A stretch of 64,000 nt of DNA. Source: Rhizobium sp. LC145 (GTDB taxonomy: Bacteria > Pseudomonadota > Alphaproteobacteria > Rhizobiales > Rhizobiaceae). The notes under the pieces were generated by a model. It did not search any database, had not been told where the DNA came from, and was given only the letters and a program-made list of their open reading frames with translations. Shown here piece by piece: positions 51,476 to 61,043 of the stretch (position 1 is its first letter; the number at the start of each line of letters is the position of its first letter). Both the position numbers and the translations under genes were made by a program. The DNA is taken from NCBI RefSeq assembly GCF_001005825.1, contig NZ_LBHV01000014.1, positions 19,267 through 83,266 on the forward strand. Reading direction: 5' to 3'.

Positions 51476-54400
51476 CTGAATGCATTCAAGGGCATACTCA
51501 GCGCATGTTCCGTTTCGGTGTCCCCAACAAGCAGATCGCAGGTGAAAGCGACGGCCGGTCACGTCGTCGGCGGCTGATGGCGATCCTCCGCATGGCCCAT
51601 CGTGTTCTTGGTATTCGGCGCAAGGGTCTGGGGCTCGGAACACTGGGCGTCAGCGGCGGGTTGACTGCGATCGCCGTCGGCCTCGCGACGCCCGCCCATG
51701 CACAATATGCCGCCGGCGGCGGTACCGCGACAGGAACCAGCTCCGTCGCCATCGGTGCCGGTACCCAAGCGAATGGCGCGGCCAGCGTGGCGTTGGGCAC
51801 CAATAACAGTGCAACGGGCAACGCTTCGATCGCCATCGGCAATGCGATGAGTGTCAATGGCCTCAACGCCATAGGCATAGGTGTCTTCGCGAACGCGACC
51901 GGAATCAATGCTCTTGCCCTAGGCGGGAACGCCCGAGCCAATGGGGACGGAGCAAGCTCCATTGGCGTCAACTCGGTTGCAGCCGCAGGCGCAGCCGCTT
52001 TTGGCCTGAACGCGCGTGCCGACGGAGTGAACTCGACGGCGATCGGCTATGTCACCCGGGCGACCGGGCTGCGCGCCACCGCGCTCGGGTTTGGGGCAAC
52101 AGCGTCCGGGCTGGATTCGATCGCCCAAGGCAATAGCGCCGTCGCAAGCCTGCAGAATTCCATCGCCATCGGCTTCCAGGCGACCTCGACTGCGGTCAAC
52201 GCCATCAATCTCGGCAACCGCACTATTGCGGGAGGGGGCGCCCTTCAACAGGGCGCCATCGCCATCGGCACGGACGTGACGGCAGACGCGCGCGACGCCA
52301 CTGCGATCGGGCGCCAGAGCCAGGCGACCGGGGCTAATGCCGTGTCGATAGGTGTCCTGGCCAACGCATCGGCCGGTGGTGCCTACGCGTTCGGCACCAA
52401 CACCGTGGCGTCGGGGATCAATTCCGTCGCACTTGGCAACTCCGCCGATGCGACCGGTGCTGCAGCGATGGCGTTCGGCGTGAGGGCCGCGGCGAGCGGC
52501 GATGTTACGATCGCCATGGGCCAGGACGCGACGGCCACGGGCATCAGCGCGATTGCGCTGGGCACCGGCACGATCTCAAGCAACGTCAATACGATCGCGC
52601 TCGGCGCTAGCGCCAGTGCCACCGCAGCCGGCGCCAGCGCCCTAGGCACTTTGGCCGTTGCCTCGGGAGGGAACTCCACCGCGGTCGGCGTCAGCTCCAC
52701 GGCCAGCGGCGGCGGGAGCCTCGCCGGCGGCTTTGGGTCCATCGCCAGCGGAGGGCGTTCCGCGGCGTTGGGCTGGTCGGCCAATGCTTCGGCCGATTTC
52801 GCGTTGGCCCTGGGCAATCAGTCCGTGTCGAGCGGATTCGGTTCCGTTGCGGCAGGTTCGGGAGCGCAGAGCACGGGCATCTCCTCGACGGCGCTCGGCA
52901 ACAATGCTGCCGCGACTGCCGACAATGCCGTGGCGGTCGGCCTTGGCGCGGTCGCCAACTCCGCCGACGCTGTTGCAGTTGGCACGAACGCGACCGCGAC
53001 CGGCGGCAAGGCTGTCGCCATCGGCGCCGGCAACGTCGCTTATGGCGACGGCGCGGTCGCGATCGGCGACCCGAGCTACGCCAGCGGCACTGGCGCCTTC
53101 ACAGGCGGTGCCAACAACATTGCCAATGCCGACGGCACTGCGACCGCCACGGCGGCCAATATGGCCAATGGCGCGGTGGCAATCGGTAACGCCAATGTCG
53201 CCGTCGGCCAGGGTTCCGTGGCGATCGGCAATACGAGCCGTGCGGGCGCGGCCGGCGCGGTCGCCTTCGGTGACGCCGCGGTTGCCAACAACGCCGACGA
53301 CGTCGCCCTGGGTTCGGGCTCGGTCACCGATGCTGCGGTCGGCACGGCCAACACGGTGATCGGTGGGACGACTTATAACTTCGCCGGCGCGACGCCGACG
53401 AGCACTGTCAGCGTCGGCGCGCTGGGTGCGGAGCGGACCATCACCAATGTCGCGGCGGGCAGGCTCAGCGACAGCTCGACCGACGCCATCAACGGCTCGC
53501 AGTTGTTTGCTACAAACCAGCAGGTCACGGCGAATACGACCAACATTGCCCAGAACACCACCGATATCGCCAATCTCGGCGATACGATCACCGACATCAA
53601 CGACGGTGCCGGCATCAAATATTTCCACGCCAATTCGACACTGCCGGATTCGCAGGCGCTGGGGACCGATTCGGTTGCTATCGGCCCGAACGCAGTCGCG
53701 AACAACGCCGGAGACGTGGCAATCGGTCTGAACTCGGCATCCGGGACGACCACGGCCGTCGGCGGCACGACGATCGGAGGTGTGAACTACACCTTCGCCG
53801 GCACGACGCCGGCAGGCGCTTTCTCGATCGGCTCGGCGGGCGCCGAGCGCCAGATCCAGAACGTCGCGGCCGGTCAACTCTCGGGCAGCTCGACCGATGC
53901 CGTCAACGGCTCGCAGCTCTTCGCGACGAACCAGCAGGTCACGCAGAACACCACCGACATCGCCAATCTCGGCGATAGCATCGGTGACATCGGCGATACA
54001 ATCAACAACATCGCCGGCGACACGTCCGCGACCTTCACCGACGCAAACGGCGACGGCATCCGGTATGTGCGTACCAATGACAGGACGCTTCCCGTCAGCG
54101 ATTCCTCTGCTCAAGGCGTAGGCTCCACGGCAGTCGGATACGAGGCCACCGCCGTTGCCGATAATTCGCTGGCGCTCGGCCGGGCCAGCCAGGCGACGAT
54201 CGACGGTGGGGTAGCGCTTGGTTCCGGATCGGTTTCCGATCGTGCACTGGCGCCTGCCACCGGCCAGATCGCGGCCGGCCCGACGAATTTCATCGAGTAC
54301 AACACGACGGACAAGACGCTTCTGGGTGCAGTTTCGGTCGGTTCGGACACAGCCTATCGGCAGATTACCAATCTCGCGGATGGCACGGACGCCCATGACG

Positions 54401-56031
54401 CGGTGACGATAAGGCAGCTCCAGGGTGCTATCGCATCCGTGGCCGCTACCCCCAGCATGTACTTCCACGCCAATTCCACCGCCGGAGATTCGCTGGCTGT
54501 AGGGGCTGAATCGATTGCCGTCGGCCCAACGACGGTCGTCAATGGCGATAATGGCATTGGTATCGGCAATGGCGCGATCGTCGACCAGGTGGCACCTGGC
54601 GGCACGGCGATTGGCCAGAACGCACATGTGATGCTGGCCGACGGCGTCGCGATCGGCACGAATTCGACGGCCGCCGGCGTTCAGTCGGTGGCGCTTGGCG
54701 CCGGTGCGGAGAGCAACCACATCAACAGCGTGGCTCTCGGCGCTCAATCGATTACGACGGTCGGCGCGCAAGCCGGGTATACGGCCTTTGCCCTGACGGG
54801 CCCGCAAACATCGTTCGGCGAGGTATCCATCGGCTCGGCCGGCTCCGAACGCAAGCTGACGAACCTTGCAGCCGGTTCGGCCGATACGGATGGCGTGAAC
54901 GTCAGCCAGTTGAGAGGCGTGGCTTCCCAGATCACCAACCAGTTGGGAGGCGGCTCGGTGGTCAATCCGGACGGCACCATCACGGGGCCGACCTACAATA
55001 TCCAAGGCGGCAGCTATACGACCGTCTATGATGGCTTCACGGCCGTCGACAATGCCCTCACCAACATCACCAATGGCGGCGGCATCAAATACTTCCATGC
55101 CAATTCGACGCTGGCCGACTCCATCGCCTCTGGCATCGACAGCGTGGCGATCGGTCCCGAAAGCGTGGCGAGCGGGACCGACAGCCTGGCGGCCGGTCAC
55201 GGATCCACGGCGGCCGGTACGGGTGCGGTCGCCCTCGGCCAGGGCGCCCAGGCGAACAATGCCAACGACGTCGCCCTCGGTTCGGGTTCAGTGACGGAGG
55301 CGGCCGTCGGCACGTCGGGGATCACAATTCGGGGCAAGCAGTACGACTTTGCCGGCACCACACCGGTCGGGACCGTCAGCGTCGGTGCCGATGGCGCCGA
55401 AAGGACGATCACGAACGTTGCGGCTGGACGGGTCTCCGCCGACAGCACCGACGCGATCAACGGTTCCCAGCTTCACGCGACCAATTCGGCGATCCAGGAC
55501 CTGCAGAACGGCATTGGAAACATCAACGACGATGCGGTCTTTTACGATCTCAATCCCGATGGCAGCAAGACGAACAACATCACCCTGCAAGGCGGCGACG
55601 TAAACGCACCGGTCGTCATTTCCAATGTCGGCAAGGGCGTCAGGGATACCGATGCGGTCAATGTCGCTCAGCTGAACCAGAGCTTCACCGAGGCCAAATC
55701 CTACACGGACAATCGTATGGACTATGCCATCGAGCAGGCCAACGACTATACCGATCAGAAGTTCGGCCAATTGAACCGGGAACTCGGCGGCATCCGGTCA
55801 GAAGCCAGGACGGCGGCCGCGATCGGACTTGCGGCAGCCTCGCTCCGTTATGACGATCGGCCGGGCAAGCTGAGCGTGGCGATGGGCGGCGGTGTCTGGC
55901 GCGGTGAGGGTGCGCTTGCGTTCGGTGCCGGCTATACCAGCGAAAACGGACGTGTTCGGGCCAACCTTTCCGGTACGGTCGCCGATGGCGATGTCGGCGT
56001 CGGCGCAGGTCTCAGCATCACTCTGAACTGA
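51472..56031 (+). CDS. YadA-like trimeric autotransporter adhesin
   Basis: A 1519-residue trimeric autotransporter (type Vc). A long N-region precedes a signal peptide (GLTAIAVGLATPAHAQ, about residue 80). Many YadA-head repeats follow (SVAIG, SVALG, AIGxxAxATGxxAxALG), with neck motifs DAINGSQLFATNQQV recurring near residues 680, 810 and 1340, stalk coiled-coil segments and an anchor of four strands (about 1450-1519: ALAFGAGYTSENGRVRANLS, VGVGAGLSITLN). It likely mediates binding to host or surfaces. An extended signal region is normal for this family. Confidence 0.93.
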   Translation: MTECIQGHTQRMFRFGVPNKQIAGESDGRSRRRRLMAILRMAHRVLGIRRKGLGLGTLGVSGGLTAIAVGLATPAHAQYAAGGGTATGTSSVAIGAGTQANGAASVALGTNNSATGNASIAIGNAMSVNGLNAIGIGVFANATGINALALGGNARANGDGASSIGVNSVAAAGAAAFGLNARADGVNSTAIGYVTRATGLRATALGFGATASGLDSIAQGNSAVASLQNSIAIGFQATSTAVNAINLGNRTIAGGGALQQGAIAIGTDVTADARDATAIGRQSQATGANAVSIGVLANASAGGAYAFGTNTVASGINSVALGNSADATGAAAMAFGVRAAASGDVTIAMGQDATATGISAIALGTGTISSNVNTIALGASASATAAGASALGTLAVASGGNSTAVGVSSTASGGGSLAGGFGSIASGGRSAALGWSANASADFALALGNQSVSSGFGSVAAGSGAQSTGISSTALGNNAAATADNAVAVGLGAVANSADAVAVGTNATATGGKAVAIGAGNVAYGDGAVAIGDPSYASGTGAFTGGANNIANADGTATATAANMANGAVAIGNANVAVGQGSVAIGNTSRAGAAGAVAFGDAAVANNADDVALGSGSVTDAAVGTANTVIGGTTYNFAGATPTSTVSVGALGAERTITNVAAGRLSDSSTDAINGSQLFATNQQVTANTTNIAQNTTDIANLGDTITDINDGAGIKYFHANSTLPDSQALGTDSVAIGPNAVANNAGDVAIGLNSASGTTTAVGGTTIGGVNYTFAGTTPAGAFSIGSAGAERQIQNVAAGQLSGSSTDAVNGSQLFATNQQVTQNTTDIANLGDSIGDIGDTINNIAGDTSATFTDANGDGIRYVRTNDRTLPVSDSSAQGVGSTAVGYEATAVADNSLALGRASQATIDGGVALGSGSVSDRALAPATGQIAAGPTNFIEYNTTDKTLLGAVSVGSDTAYRQITNLADGTDAHDAVTIRQLQGAIASVAATPSMYFHANSTAGDSLAVGAESIAVGPTTVVNGDNGIGIGNGAIVDQVAPGGTAIGQNAHVMLADGVAIGTNSTAAGVQSVALGAGAESNHINSVALGAQSITTVGAQAGYTAFALTGPQTSFGEVSIGSAGSERKLTNLAAGSADTDGVNVSQLRGVASQITNQLGGGSVVNPDGTITGPTYNIQGGSYTTVYDGFTAVDNALTNITNGGGIKYFHANSTLADSIASGIDSVAIGPESVASGTDSLAAGHGSTAAGTGAVALGQGAQANNANDVALGSGSVTEAAVGTSGITIRGKQYDFAGTTPVGTVSVGADGAERTITNVAAGRVSADSTDAINGSQLHATNSAIQDLQNGIGNINDDAVFYDLNPDGSKTNNITLQGGDVNAPVVISNVGKGVRDTDAVNVAQLNQSFTEAKSYTDNRMDYAIEQANDYTDQKFGQLNRELGGIRSEARTAAAIGLAAASLRYDDRPGKLSVAMGGGVWRGEGALAFGAGYTSENGRVRANLSGTVADGDVGVGAGLSITLN

Positions 56032-56038
56032 GGCACGC

Positions 56039-56611
56039 ATGTTCGGGAAAGCGGGTGCCGGCAGTTCAATTTTCACAGCATGCCTTCTCCTGTCCGGTCC
56101 GCAAGTGGCCGGACAGGAGACCGCCCCCGGCTACCGGATCAGGCCGTCCGAGGTCGCGATCCCCGATAGCGCAGCTCTCGGCCAATATCAGCGCATGATC
56201 AGACCATTCGAGAATTGGACGCTGATCTGCGATGAAAACCTGAAGGCCCGTCAAAAGGTCTGCAATGTCACGCAGACGATCGAAAACCAGGCCGGGCAGG
56301 TCGCGTTCAGCTGGTCGCTTGCCGCCACGCCGGACGGCAAGCCCTACATGATCCTGCGCACCGCACCCGTTGCCAAGAGCGACGGCGTCGTCTCGCTGAA
56401 GTTTGAGGGCCGGAAAGAGCCGGTGAAAGTCCAGCTCGACGGATGCAATCAGGCGGTCTGCATCGGGATGCTGCCGGTCGGTCCCATCATGCGCGAGCAG
56501 ATCTCGAAGAACTCGGCGCCAACGGTGTCCTACCCGATAAGGGACGGAAGAACCGTGAGCGTGACCGCAACCCTCAAGGGCCTTTCCAAGGCCGTTGGGG
56601 CGATCAATTAA
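56039..56611 (+). CDS. IalB-like (invasion-associated locus B family) protein
   Basis: A 190-residue exported protein with a signal peptide (IFTACLLLSGPQVAGQ). The IalB domain carries FENWTLICDE, CNVTQTIENQ, and two cysteine pairs (CDENLK/CNV and CNQAVCIG). IalB of Bartonella is an invasion factor; free-living members are of unknown role. It starts eight bases after the adhesin stop, suggesting one transcript. A second IalB-like gene is at 57.8 kb. Confidence 0.8.
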   Translation: MFGKAGAGSSIFTACLLLSGPQVAGQETAPGYRIRPSEVAIPDSAALGQYQRMIRPFENWTLICDENLKARQKVCNVTQTIENQAGQVAFSWSLAATPDGKPYMILRTAPVAKSDGVVSLKFEGRKEPVKVQLDGCNQAVCIGMLPVGPIMREQISKNSAPTVSYPIRDGRTVSVTATLKGLSKAVGAIN

Positions 56612-56626
56612 CGGAGGCATTTCACG

Positions 56627-57316
56627 GTGGACCAGCAATCGATTCATGATCGGATAATGTCTCGCAAGAGCGGTGAAGCTCTTCAGAGCCAGGCCGATGA
56701 TCGGGGCAAGCCGAAGCGGAACTGGCTGAAAACGACCGCTCTGTCGCTTCTCGGCGTCGCCGCGCTCGGCGCTGCCGGTTACGCTGGCATGCACTATGAC
56801 GCGATCGGGAATTTCCTCTCCCGGCCGGCAGTTGCAGAAACGAACGCGGCCGCTCCGGCGCCGGCCGATACGCCATTTCTCCAGCACGTCAAACAGGCGG
56901 GTCTGCAGGCCTGCTCCAACGTCTTTCCGGGATTGGGAGAGCTGCTGACGAATGGCGCGCAATACAGCGTTCAATCGACCTGGAACACCGAGACGCCGGA
57001 CAAGCACGCGGTGCAGGCCCTCGTCGGCATGAACTATGCCACTGAGGGATACAAGGGCGCGGCGGCAGGGGTCGTGGTGGCGGCGCCGACCGGCTCTCTC
57101 TGTGAAGGGTCGATGGTGCGGGTCGCGCCATTTACAGCCCCATGCGCCGATATGCCGGCCTTGCTCCCGAAGGGGAGCAAGCTCGCCAACAATCTCGCGC
57201 AGATCAGCGTCTACGAACTTCCCGATGGCGGCAACGCGATGCTGCTGCCGACCGGCGACGGCTGTGCCGTCATTTCCGTGGCTTCGGTAACGGCAACACA
57301 AGGAGATGGGAAATGA
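56627..57316 (+). CDS. Secreted or anchored hypothetical protein
   Basis: A 229-residue protein from a GTG start. A charged N-region is followed by a membrane helix (TALSLLGVAALGAAGYAGM, about 37-55), then a cysteine-containing domain (LQACSNVFPGLGELL, SLCEGSMV, APCADMPALL, GDGCAVIS). It does not resemble a known family to me. It sits between the IalB-like and DUF4189 genes and overlaps the next start (ATGA), so it is in their operon. Confidence 0.6.
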   Translation: MDQQSIHDRIMSRKSGEALQSQADDRGKPKRNWLKTTALSLLGVAALGAAGYAGMHYDAIGNFLSRPAVAETNAAAPAPADTPFLQHVKQAGLQACSNVFPGLGELLTNGAQYSVQSTWNTETPDKHAVQALVGMNYATEGYKGAAAGVVVAAPTGSLCEGSMVRVAPFTAPCADMPALLPKGSKLANNLAQISVYELPDGGNAMLLPTGDGCAVISVASVTATQGDGK

Positions 57317-57789
57317 GGTTAGGTTTTGCCCTGAGAGCGATCTGCATGGCGCTGGTCTCGACGGCGCATCTGGCGGCGGCGGATCTCCCCCTGACCGCGG
57401 ATGTACCGGTTCCGCCGCCTCAAGAGGAGCGCGGCATCTGGGGAGCGATCGCCTATTCGGAAACAGACGAAAAGCACGGTTTCTTCTGGGGGGCCGACAA
57501 GCGGCAGGAGGCGATGGATATCGCGCTCGAGCATTGCGAGAACGCCGACGGCAAGGGATGCGTCGTCGTCGAGGTATTCCGCAATCATCGGCATTGGGAA
57601 GACGATGACGAAACCGGCTTCCCCTATCACCATTGCGGCGTGCTCGCGATCGGCGAGCAAAAGGAAAGCCATATCACACCCTGGAGCGCCAAATCCGCGC
57701 CGACCCGCAAGGACGCGGAAGACATGGCCATCAAGGCCTGCGAAGGGTCGGGGACGCAATGCAAGGTTCGTGAATGGGTATGCACATGA
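57313..57789 (+). CDS. DUF4189 domain-containing secreted protein
   Basis: A 158-residue protein from MRLGFALRA, with AGGAG upstream; its start overlaps the preceding gene's stop. A signal peptide (MALVSTAHLAAA) precedes a DUF4189 domain: WGAIAYSETDEKHGFF, a middle helix with CENADGKGCVVVEV, and the cysteine pair CEGSGTQCKV at the end. The role is unknown. The ATGA overlap with the next gene points to a single transcript with the IalB-like genes. Confidence 0.78.
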   Translation: MRLGFALRAICMALVSTAHLAAADLPLTADVPVPPPQEERGIWGAIAYSETDEKHGFFWGADKRQEAMDIALEHCENADGKGCVVVEVFRNHRHWEDDDETGFPYHHCGVLAIGEQKESHITPWSAKSAPTRKDAEDMAIKACEGSGTQCKVREWVCT

Positions 57790-58322
57790 GGCATCTTTCC
57801 AAGGCCATTCTCACATGCGGGGCGATCATGTTCTCGCTGCTGTCGCCGGCGACCTCCCAGCAACAGGTGGCGGCTCTTCCGGGTGGCGCGTCGTCGTTGC
57901 GCGAAGCCTATCAGGATTGGAGCGTAAACTGCTCGGTTCGGGAAAACACCAGGACCTGCTCGCTCTCGCAGGACCAGGTTCAGCAGAATGGTCAAAGGCT
58001 CCTCGCCGTCGAGGTGCAGACACGCGCCGATGGTTCGGCGACCGCTACCCTGCTTCTGCCCTTCGGCATATTGCTCGATCCGGGTGTGACGCTGCAGATC
58101 GACGATCAGCCGCCGCTATCCCGGCTGCGGGTCAGGACCTGCCTGCCGACCGGATGCATCGCCGTGTTGCCGATCGATGTGCCGACACTTGGAAAATTGA
58201 GAGGGGGTTCGGTGCTGAAGCTCAACGTCGTGACTGCCGCCGAGACCCAGATGACATTTCCGGTGTCGCTCCAAGGCCTGACGGTGGCACTCGATCGCAT
58301 GGCTCAGCTAAGCGGAGGCTGA
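57786..58322 (+). CDS. Second IalB-like secreted protein
   Basis: A 178-residue exported protein from MRHLSKAILT, start overlapping the DUF4189 stop (ATGA). Signal peptide ends near SPATSQ. The domain shows YQDWSVNCSVRENTRTCSLS and TCLPTGCIAVLP, with cysteines paired as in IalB. It resembles the gene at 56 kb but is diverged. It is probably co-expressed with the adhesin block. Confidence 0.75.
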   Translation: MRHLSKAILTCGAIMFSLLSPATSQQQVAALPGGASSLREAYQDWSVNCSVRENTRTCSLSQDQVQQNGQRLLAVEVQTRADGSATATLLLPFGILLDPGVTLQIDDQPPLSRLRVRTCLPTGCIAVLPIDVPTLGKLRGGSVLKLNVVTAAETQMTFPVSLQGLTVALDRMAQLSGG

Positions 58323-58358
58323 GGTTCTCCCGGTACCCGTGCTCACGCTCCGTCTGCC

Positions 58359-59132
58359 TCATTCCGGCGATTTGCCCGTCTTGGAGGGTAAGAGGCTACC
58401 AAGATCGAGGGGGAACGGAAATATGATCGTCGAGGCCTTCTCGCCGGCAATCACGTTCAAGGTGTTGAGATAGCGAAGCTGCATGGCCTCCGGTTGTCTT
58501 GCCAGGATTTCTGCTGCTTCGAGAAGCTTGGCCGCGGCCTGCTGTTCACCCTCGGCATTGATGATCTTTGCCCGCCGTTCCCGTTCGGCTTCCGCCTGGC
58601 GGGCAATGGCACGGATCATGGATTCGTTGATGTCGACATGCTTGATCTCGACATTGGCAACCTTGATGCCCCAGGCATCCGTCTGGATATCGAGAATCTC
58701 CTGTATGTCGCTGTTGAGCTTGTCGCGTTCGGCCAGCATCTCGTCGAGGTCATGCTTGCCGAGCACGGAACGCAATGTCGTCTGGGCGAGCTGGCTCGTG
58801 GCCATCATGAAGTCCTCGACCTGGATGGTCGATTTCTCCGGATCGATGACCCTGAAATAAATCACGGCATTGACCCTAACGGAAACGTTGTCGCGTGAGA
58901 TGACGTCCTGGCTGGGCACATCGAGCACCAGCGTGCGCAGATCGACCCGCACCATTTGCTGCACATAAGGGACAAGAAGGATCAGGCCCGGCCCCTTGAC
59001 GCCGGTGAAGCGGCCGAGCGTGAAGACCACGCCGCGTTCGTATTCGCGCAGAATCTTGATCGCCGCTATGATGAGGAGCAGCAGAAGAAGGACGCCCACG
59101 AGATAGAAGACAATATCTGCATACATGCCCAT
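58359..59132 (-). CDS. SPFH/Band 7 slipin (stomatin-like)
   Basis: A 257-residue membrane protein with one N-terminal helix (VFYLVGVLLLLLLIIAAIK) and a prohibitin-homology (SPFH) domain (YERGVVFTLGRFTGVKGPGL, VPSQDVISRDNVSVRVNAVI, IARQAEAERERRAKIINAEGE). Slipins partner with NfeD-type proteases, here encoded directly upstream with a 27-bp gap, in line with the common operon pairing. Confidence 0.92.
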   Translation of the reverse strand: MGMYADIVFYLVGVLLLLLLIIAAIKILREYERGVVFTLGRFTGVKGPGLILLVPYVQQMVRVDLRTLVLDVPSQDVISRDNVSVRVNAVIYFRVIDPEKSTIQVEDFMMATSQLAQTTLRSVLGKHDLDEMLAERDKLNSDIQEILDIQTDAWGIKVANVEIKHVDINESMIRAIARQAEAERERRAKIINAEGEQQAAAKLLEAAEILARQPEAMQLRYLNTLNVIAGEKASTIIFPFPLDLGSLLPSKTGKSPE

Positions 59133-59159
59133 GACTTTTCTCCCTGGTTTCCGATACCG

Positions 59160-60560
59160 TCACTCTTCCGGCGCCACAGGAGCGACCTCGAGCGTCAAGC
59201 CGTTCCGGCCTGTTACTTTTACGCCTTCGCCGGCGACGAGCGGCTCAGTGGAGACGGCCTTCCAGCGCTCGCCATGCGCGATGACATAGCCTGACGTGCC
59301 TCTCCAGGTATCAACCTTGCCGGCGATGCCGATCATCTGTTCCGTCCCGGTAACGACGTTGCGCCGATGCGCAAGGAAGGCGAGGCGGGCGACGATGAGG
59401 CTGAAGATGAGGCTCCCGACGGCGATGCCCGCCAGCACGGGCCAGGAAACCTCGAGGCCGGGTATATCCGTATCGAAGAGGATGGTCGCGCCAAGCACCA
59501 GCGCCGCCGCGCCGCCGATACCGAGGGCGCCGAAGGATGGCGAATGCGCTTCCGCCACGGTCAACCCGACACCGAGGGCAATCAACCCGACACCCGCATA
59601 GCTCACAGGCAGCAATGCGAGCGCATAAAGGCCGAGGAGCAGGCAGATGCCGCCGATCGCGCCGGGGACGAATGTCCCTGGGGTGAGAAATTCGAAGATG
59701 AGGCCGTAGATGCCGACCATCATCAGGATGAGCGCAATGTTCGGATCGGTAATCACCGAAAGAAATCGGGTCCGCCAATCAGGCTCGAAATCCTGGACGG
59801 CAAGGCCGGAGGTTTCGAGCCGGACGTCGGTCTGGCCGACCTGTACGACACGACCCTGCGCCTGCGCCAGGAGATCCTCGGTATTGGTCGCCGTGAAGTC
59901 GATGACATTTTCGCGCATGGCGGCTTCGGACGAAAGGCTCGCGGCCTCGCGCACGGCACGTTCCGCCCAGTCGGCATTGCGGTTGCGCAATTCCGCAAGA
60001 CCACGCAGGTAGGCAACCGCATCGTTAATTGCTTTTGCCTCGCCGGCGCTACGAGGAGATTGCTGCGGTGTCCCGTCAGGTTTTTCCGCGGGGTCTTCGG
60101 CCGGCTTCGGATCGAACCCGCCGCCAAGCGAGATCGGTGTCGCCGCGCCGAGATTGGTGCCCGGCGCCATCGCTGCGATATGGCTCGCATAGAGAATATA
60201 CGTGCCGGCGCTGGCGGCTCGTGCTCCGCTCGGCGCTACGAAACCGGCCACCGGCACGGGCGAGGCAAGCACGGTACGAATGATATCGCGCATGGATGTG
60301 TCGAGACCGCCGGGCGTGTCCATCTGCAGGATAATCAGGCCGGCCCCATCCTCCTCTGCACGTTGAAAGCCGCGTCTCACATAATCGGCGGTCGCTGGGC
60401 CGATGGCGCCGTTCAGTTTCAGCACGATGGCCACCTGCGCGGAAGCCGATGAGAACGGAGTTATCAGACCGATTGCCAACAGAACAAACAACACTGCGGC
60501 CATTCGGGACACCGATTGCCAAAAACTTAGACGCCGCATTGTCTTCCGTCGAATGTTCAT
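59160..60560 (-). CDS. nfeD: NfeD-family ClpP-type serine protease
   Basis: A 466-residue protein with a signal peptide (AVLFVLLAIGLITPFSSASA). The N-terminal ClpP-class protease domain has MDTPGGLDTSMRDI, the serine in VAPSGARAASAGTYIL, and the general-base lysine in KAINDAVAYLRGLAE. Several membrane helices (about 250-400) follow, ending with an NfeD OB-fold domain (about 410-466). These proteases process membrane proteins such as slipins. The name reflects nodulation efficiency in rhizobia. Confidence 0.9.
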   Translation of the reverse strand: MNIRRKTMRRLSFWQSVSRMAAVLFVLLAIGLITPFSSASAQVAIVLKLNGAIGPATADYVRRGFQRAEEDGAGLIILQMDTPGGLDTSMRDIIRTVLASPVPVAGFVAPSGARAASAGTYILYASHIAAMAPGTNLGAATPISLGGGFDPKPAEDPAEKPDGTPQQSPRSAGEAKAINDAVAYLRGLAELRNRNADWAERAVREAASLSSEAAMRENVIDFTATNTEDLLAQAQGRVVQVGQTDVRLETSGLAVQDFEPDWRTRFLSVITDPNIALILMMVGIYGLIFEFLTPGTFVPGAIGGICLLLGLYALALLPVSYAGVGLIALGVGLTVAEAHSPSFGALGIGGAAALVLGATILFDTDIPGLEVSWPVLAGIAVGSLIFSLIVARLAFLAHRRNVVTGTEQMIGIAGKVDTWRGTSGYVIAHGERWKAVSTEPLVAGEGVKVTGRNGLTLEVAPVAPEE

Positions 60561-60629
60561 TCGTTGAAATATATATCAGAGGTCCCGGATGGTAAGGCGG
60601 ACGCCTTCCGGCGCGGGATTCGATCTTAG

Positions 60630-61043
60630 AGGTTCCGGGCCTTGACGCCGGCCACGACCTCACTCGTGATCTGCTTCAGATCTTCCGGGGAGGCGCCGTC
60701 GCGTGCCTGGACTGAAAGGCCCTGCAGGATGGTGACGAGGTAGCGCGACAGGGATGCGGCGTGATTCCGATCCAGCCAGGGCTCGAGCTTCAGGGCGATG
60801 GTGTCGCGCATCATACTTCGGCGCTCCGCCAATTCCCGGGCCAGGGCGGCATGGTCCTCGCCGCACTGGATCATGCCACTCGAAATCATGCAGCCACGTT
60901 CCTCGTCGGGATCGGTGACGGCATGGATTGCGCGATCGAGGAGGGTTTCGACCGCTTCGTAAAGATTGGCGGTCTCGCCAAGATTGCTCAGCGCCCTCGG
61001 CAGGCCGGAATATCGATCGAGCGCCTCGCGGTAGAGGCCTGCC
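60630..61043 (-). pseudogene. Truncated duplicate of the TetR gene
   Basis: This region encodes residues matching 60-197 of the TetR protein at 25.9 kb, from the YREALDRYSG block to GVKARNL, and the copy is about 98% identical in DNA. The N-terminal helix-turn-helix is absent, and a stop follows NL. Only a few substitutions separate the copies (for example IDAVT to IHAVT and GEAHAAL to GEDHAAL). No intact promoter precedes it. It is a fragment made by duplication. Confidence 0.85.
60630..61043 (-). repeat. Inverted repeat copy B (414 bp)
   Basis: Partner of 26062-26475 in inverse orientation, same length, about 98% identical by eye. Confidence 0.85.

Noticed and set aside
52642..55200. An 852-residue minus-strand frame inside the trimeric adhesin gene
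   Set aside because: Repetitive GC-rich coding produces long antisense frames; the adhesin on the plus strand is unmistakable.
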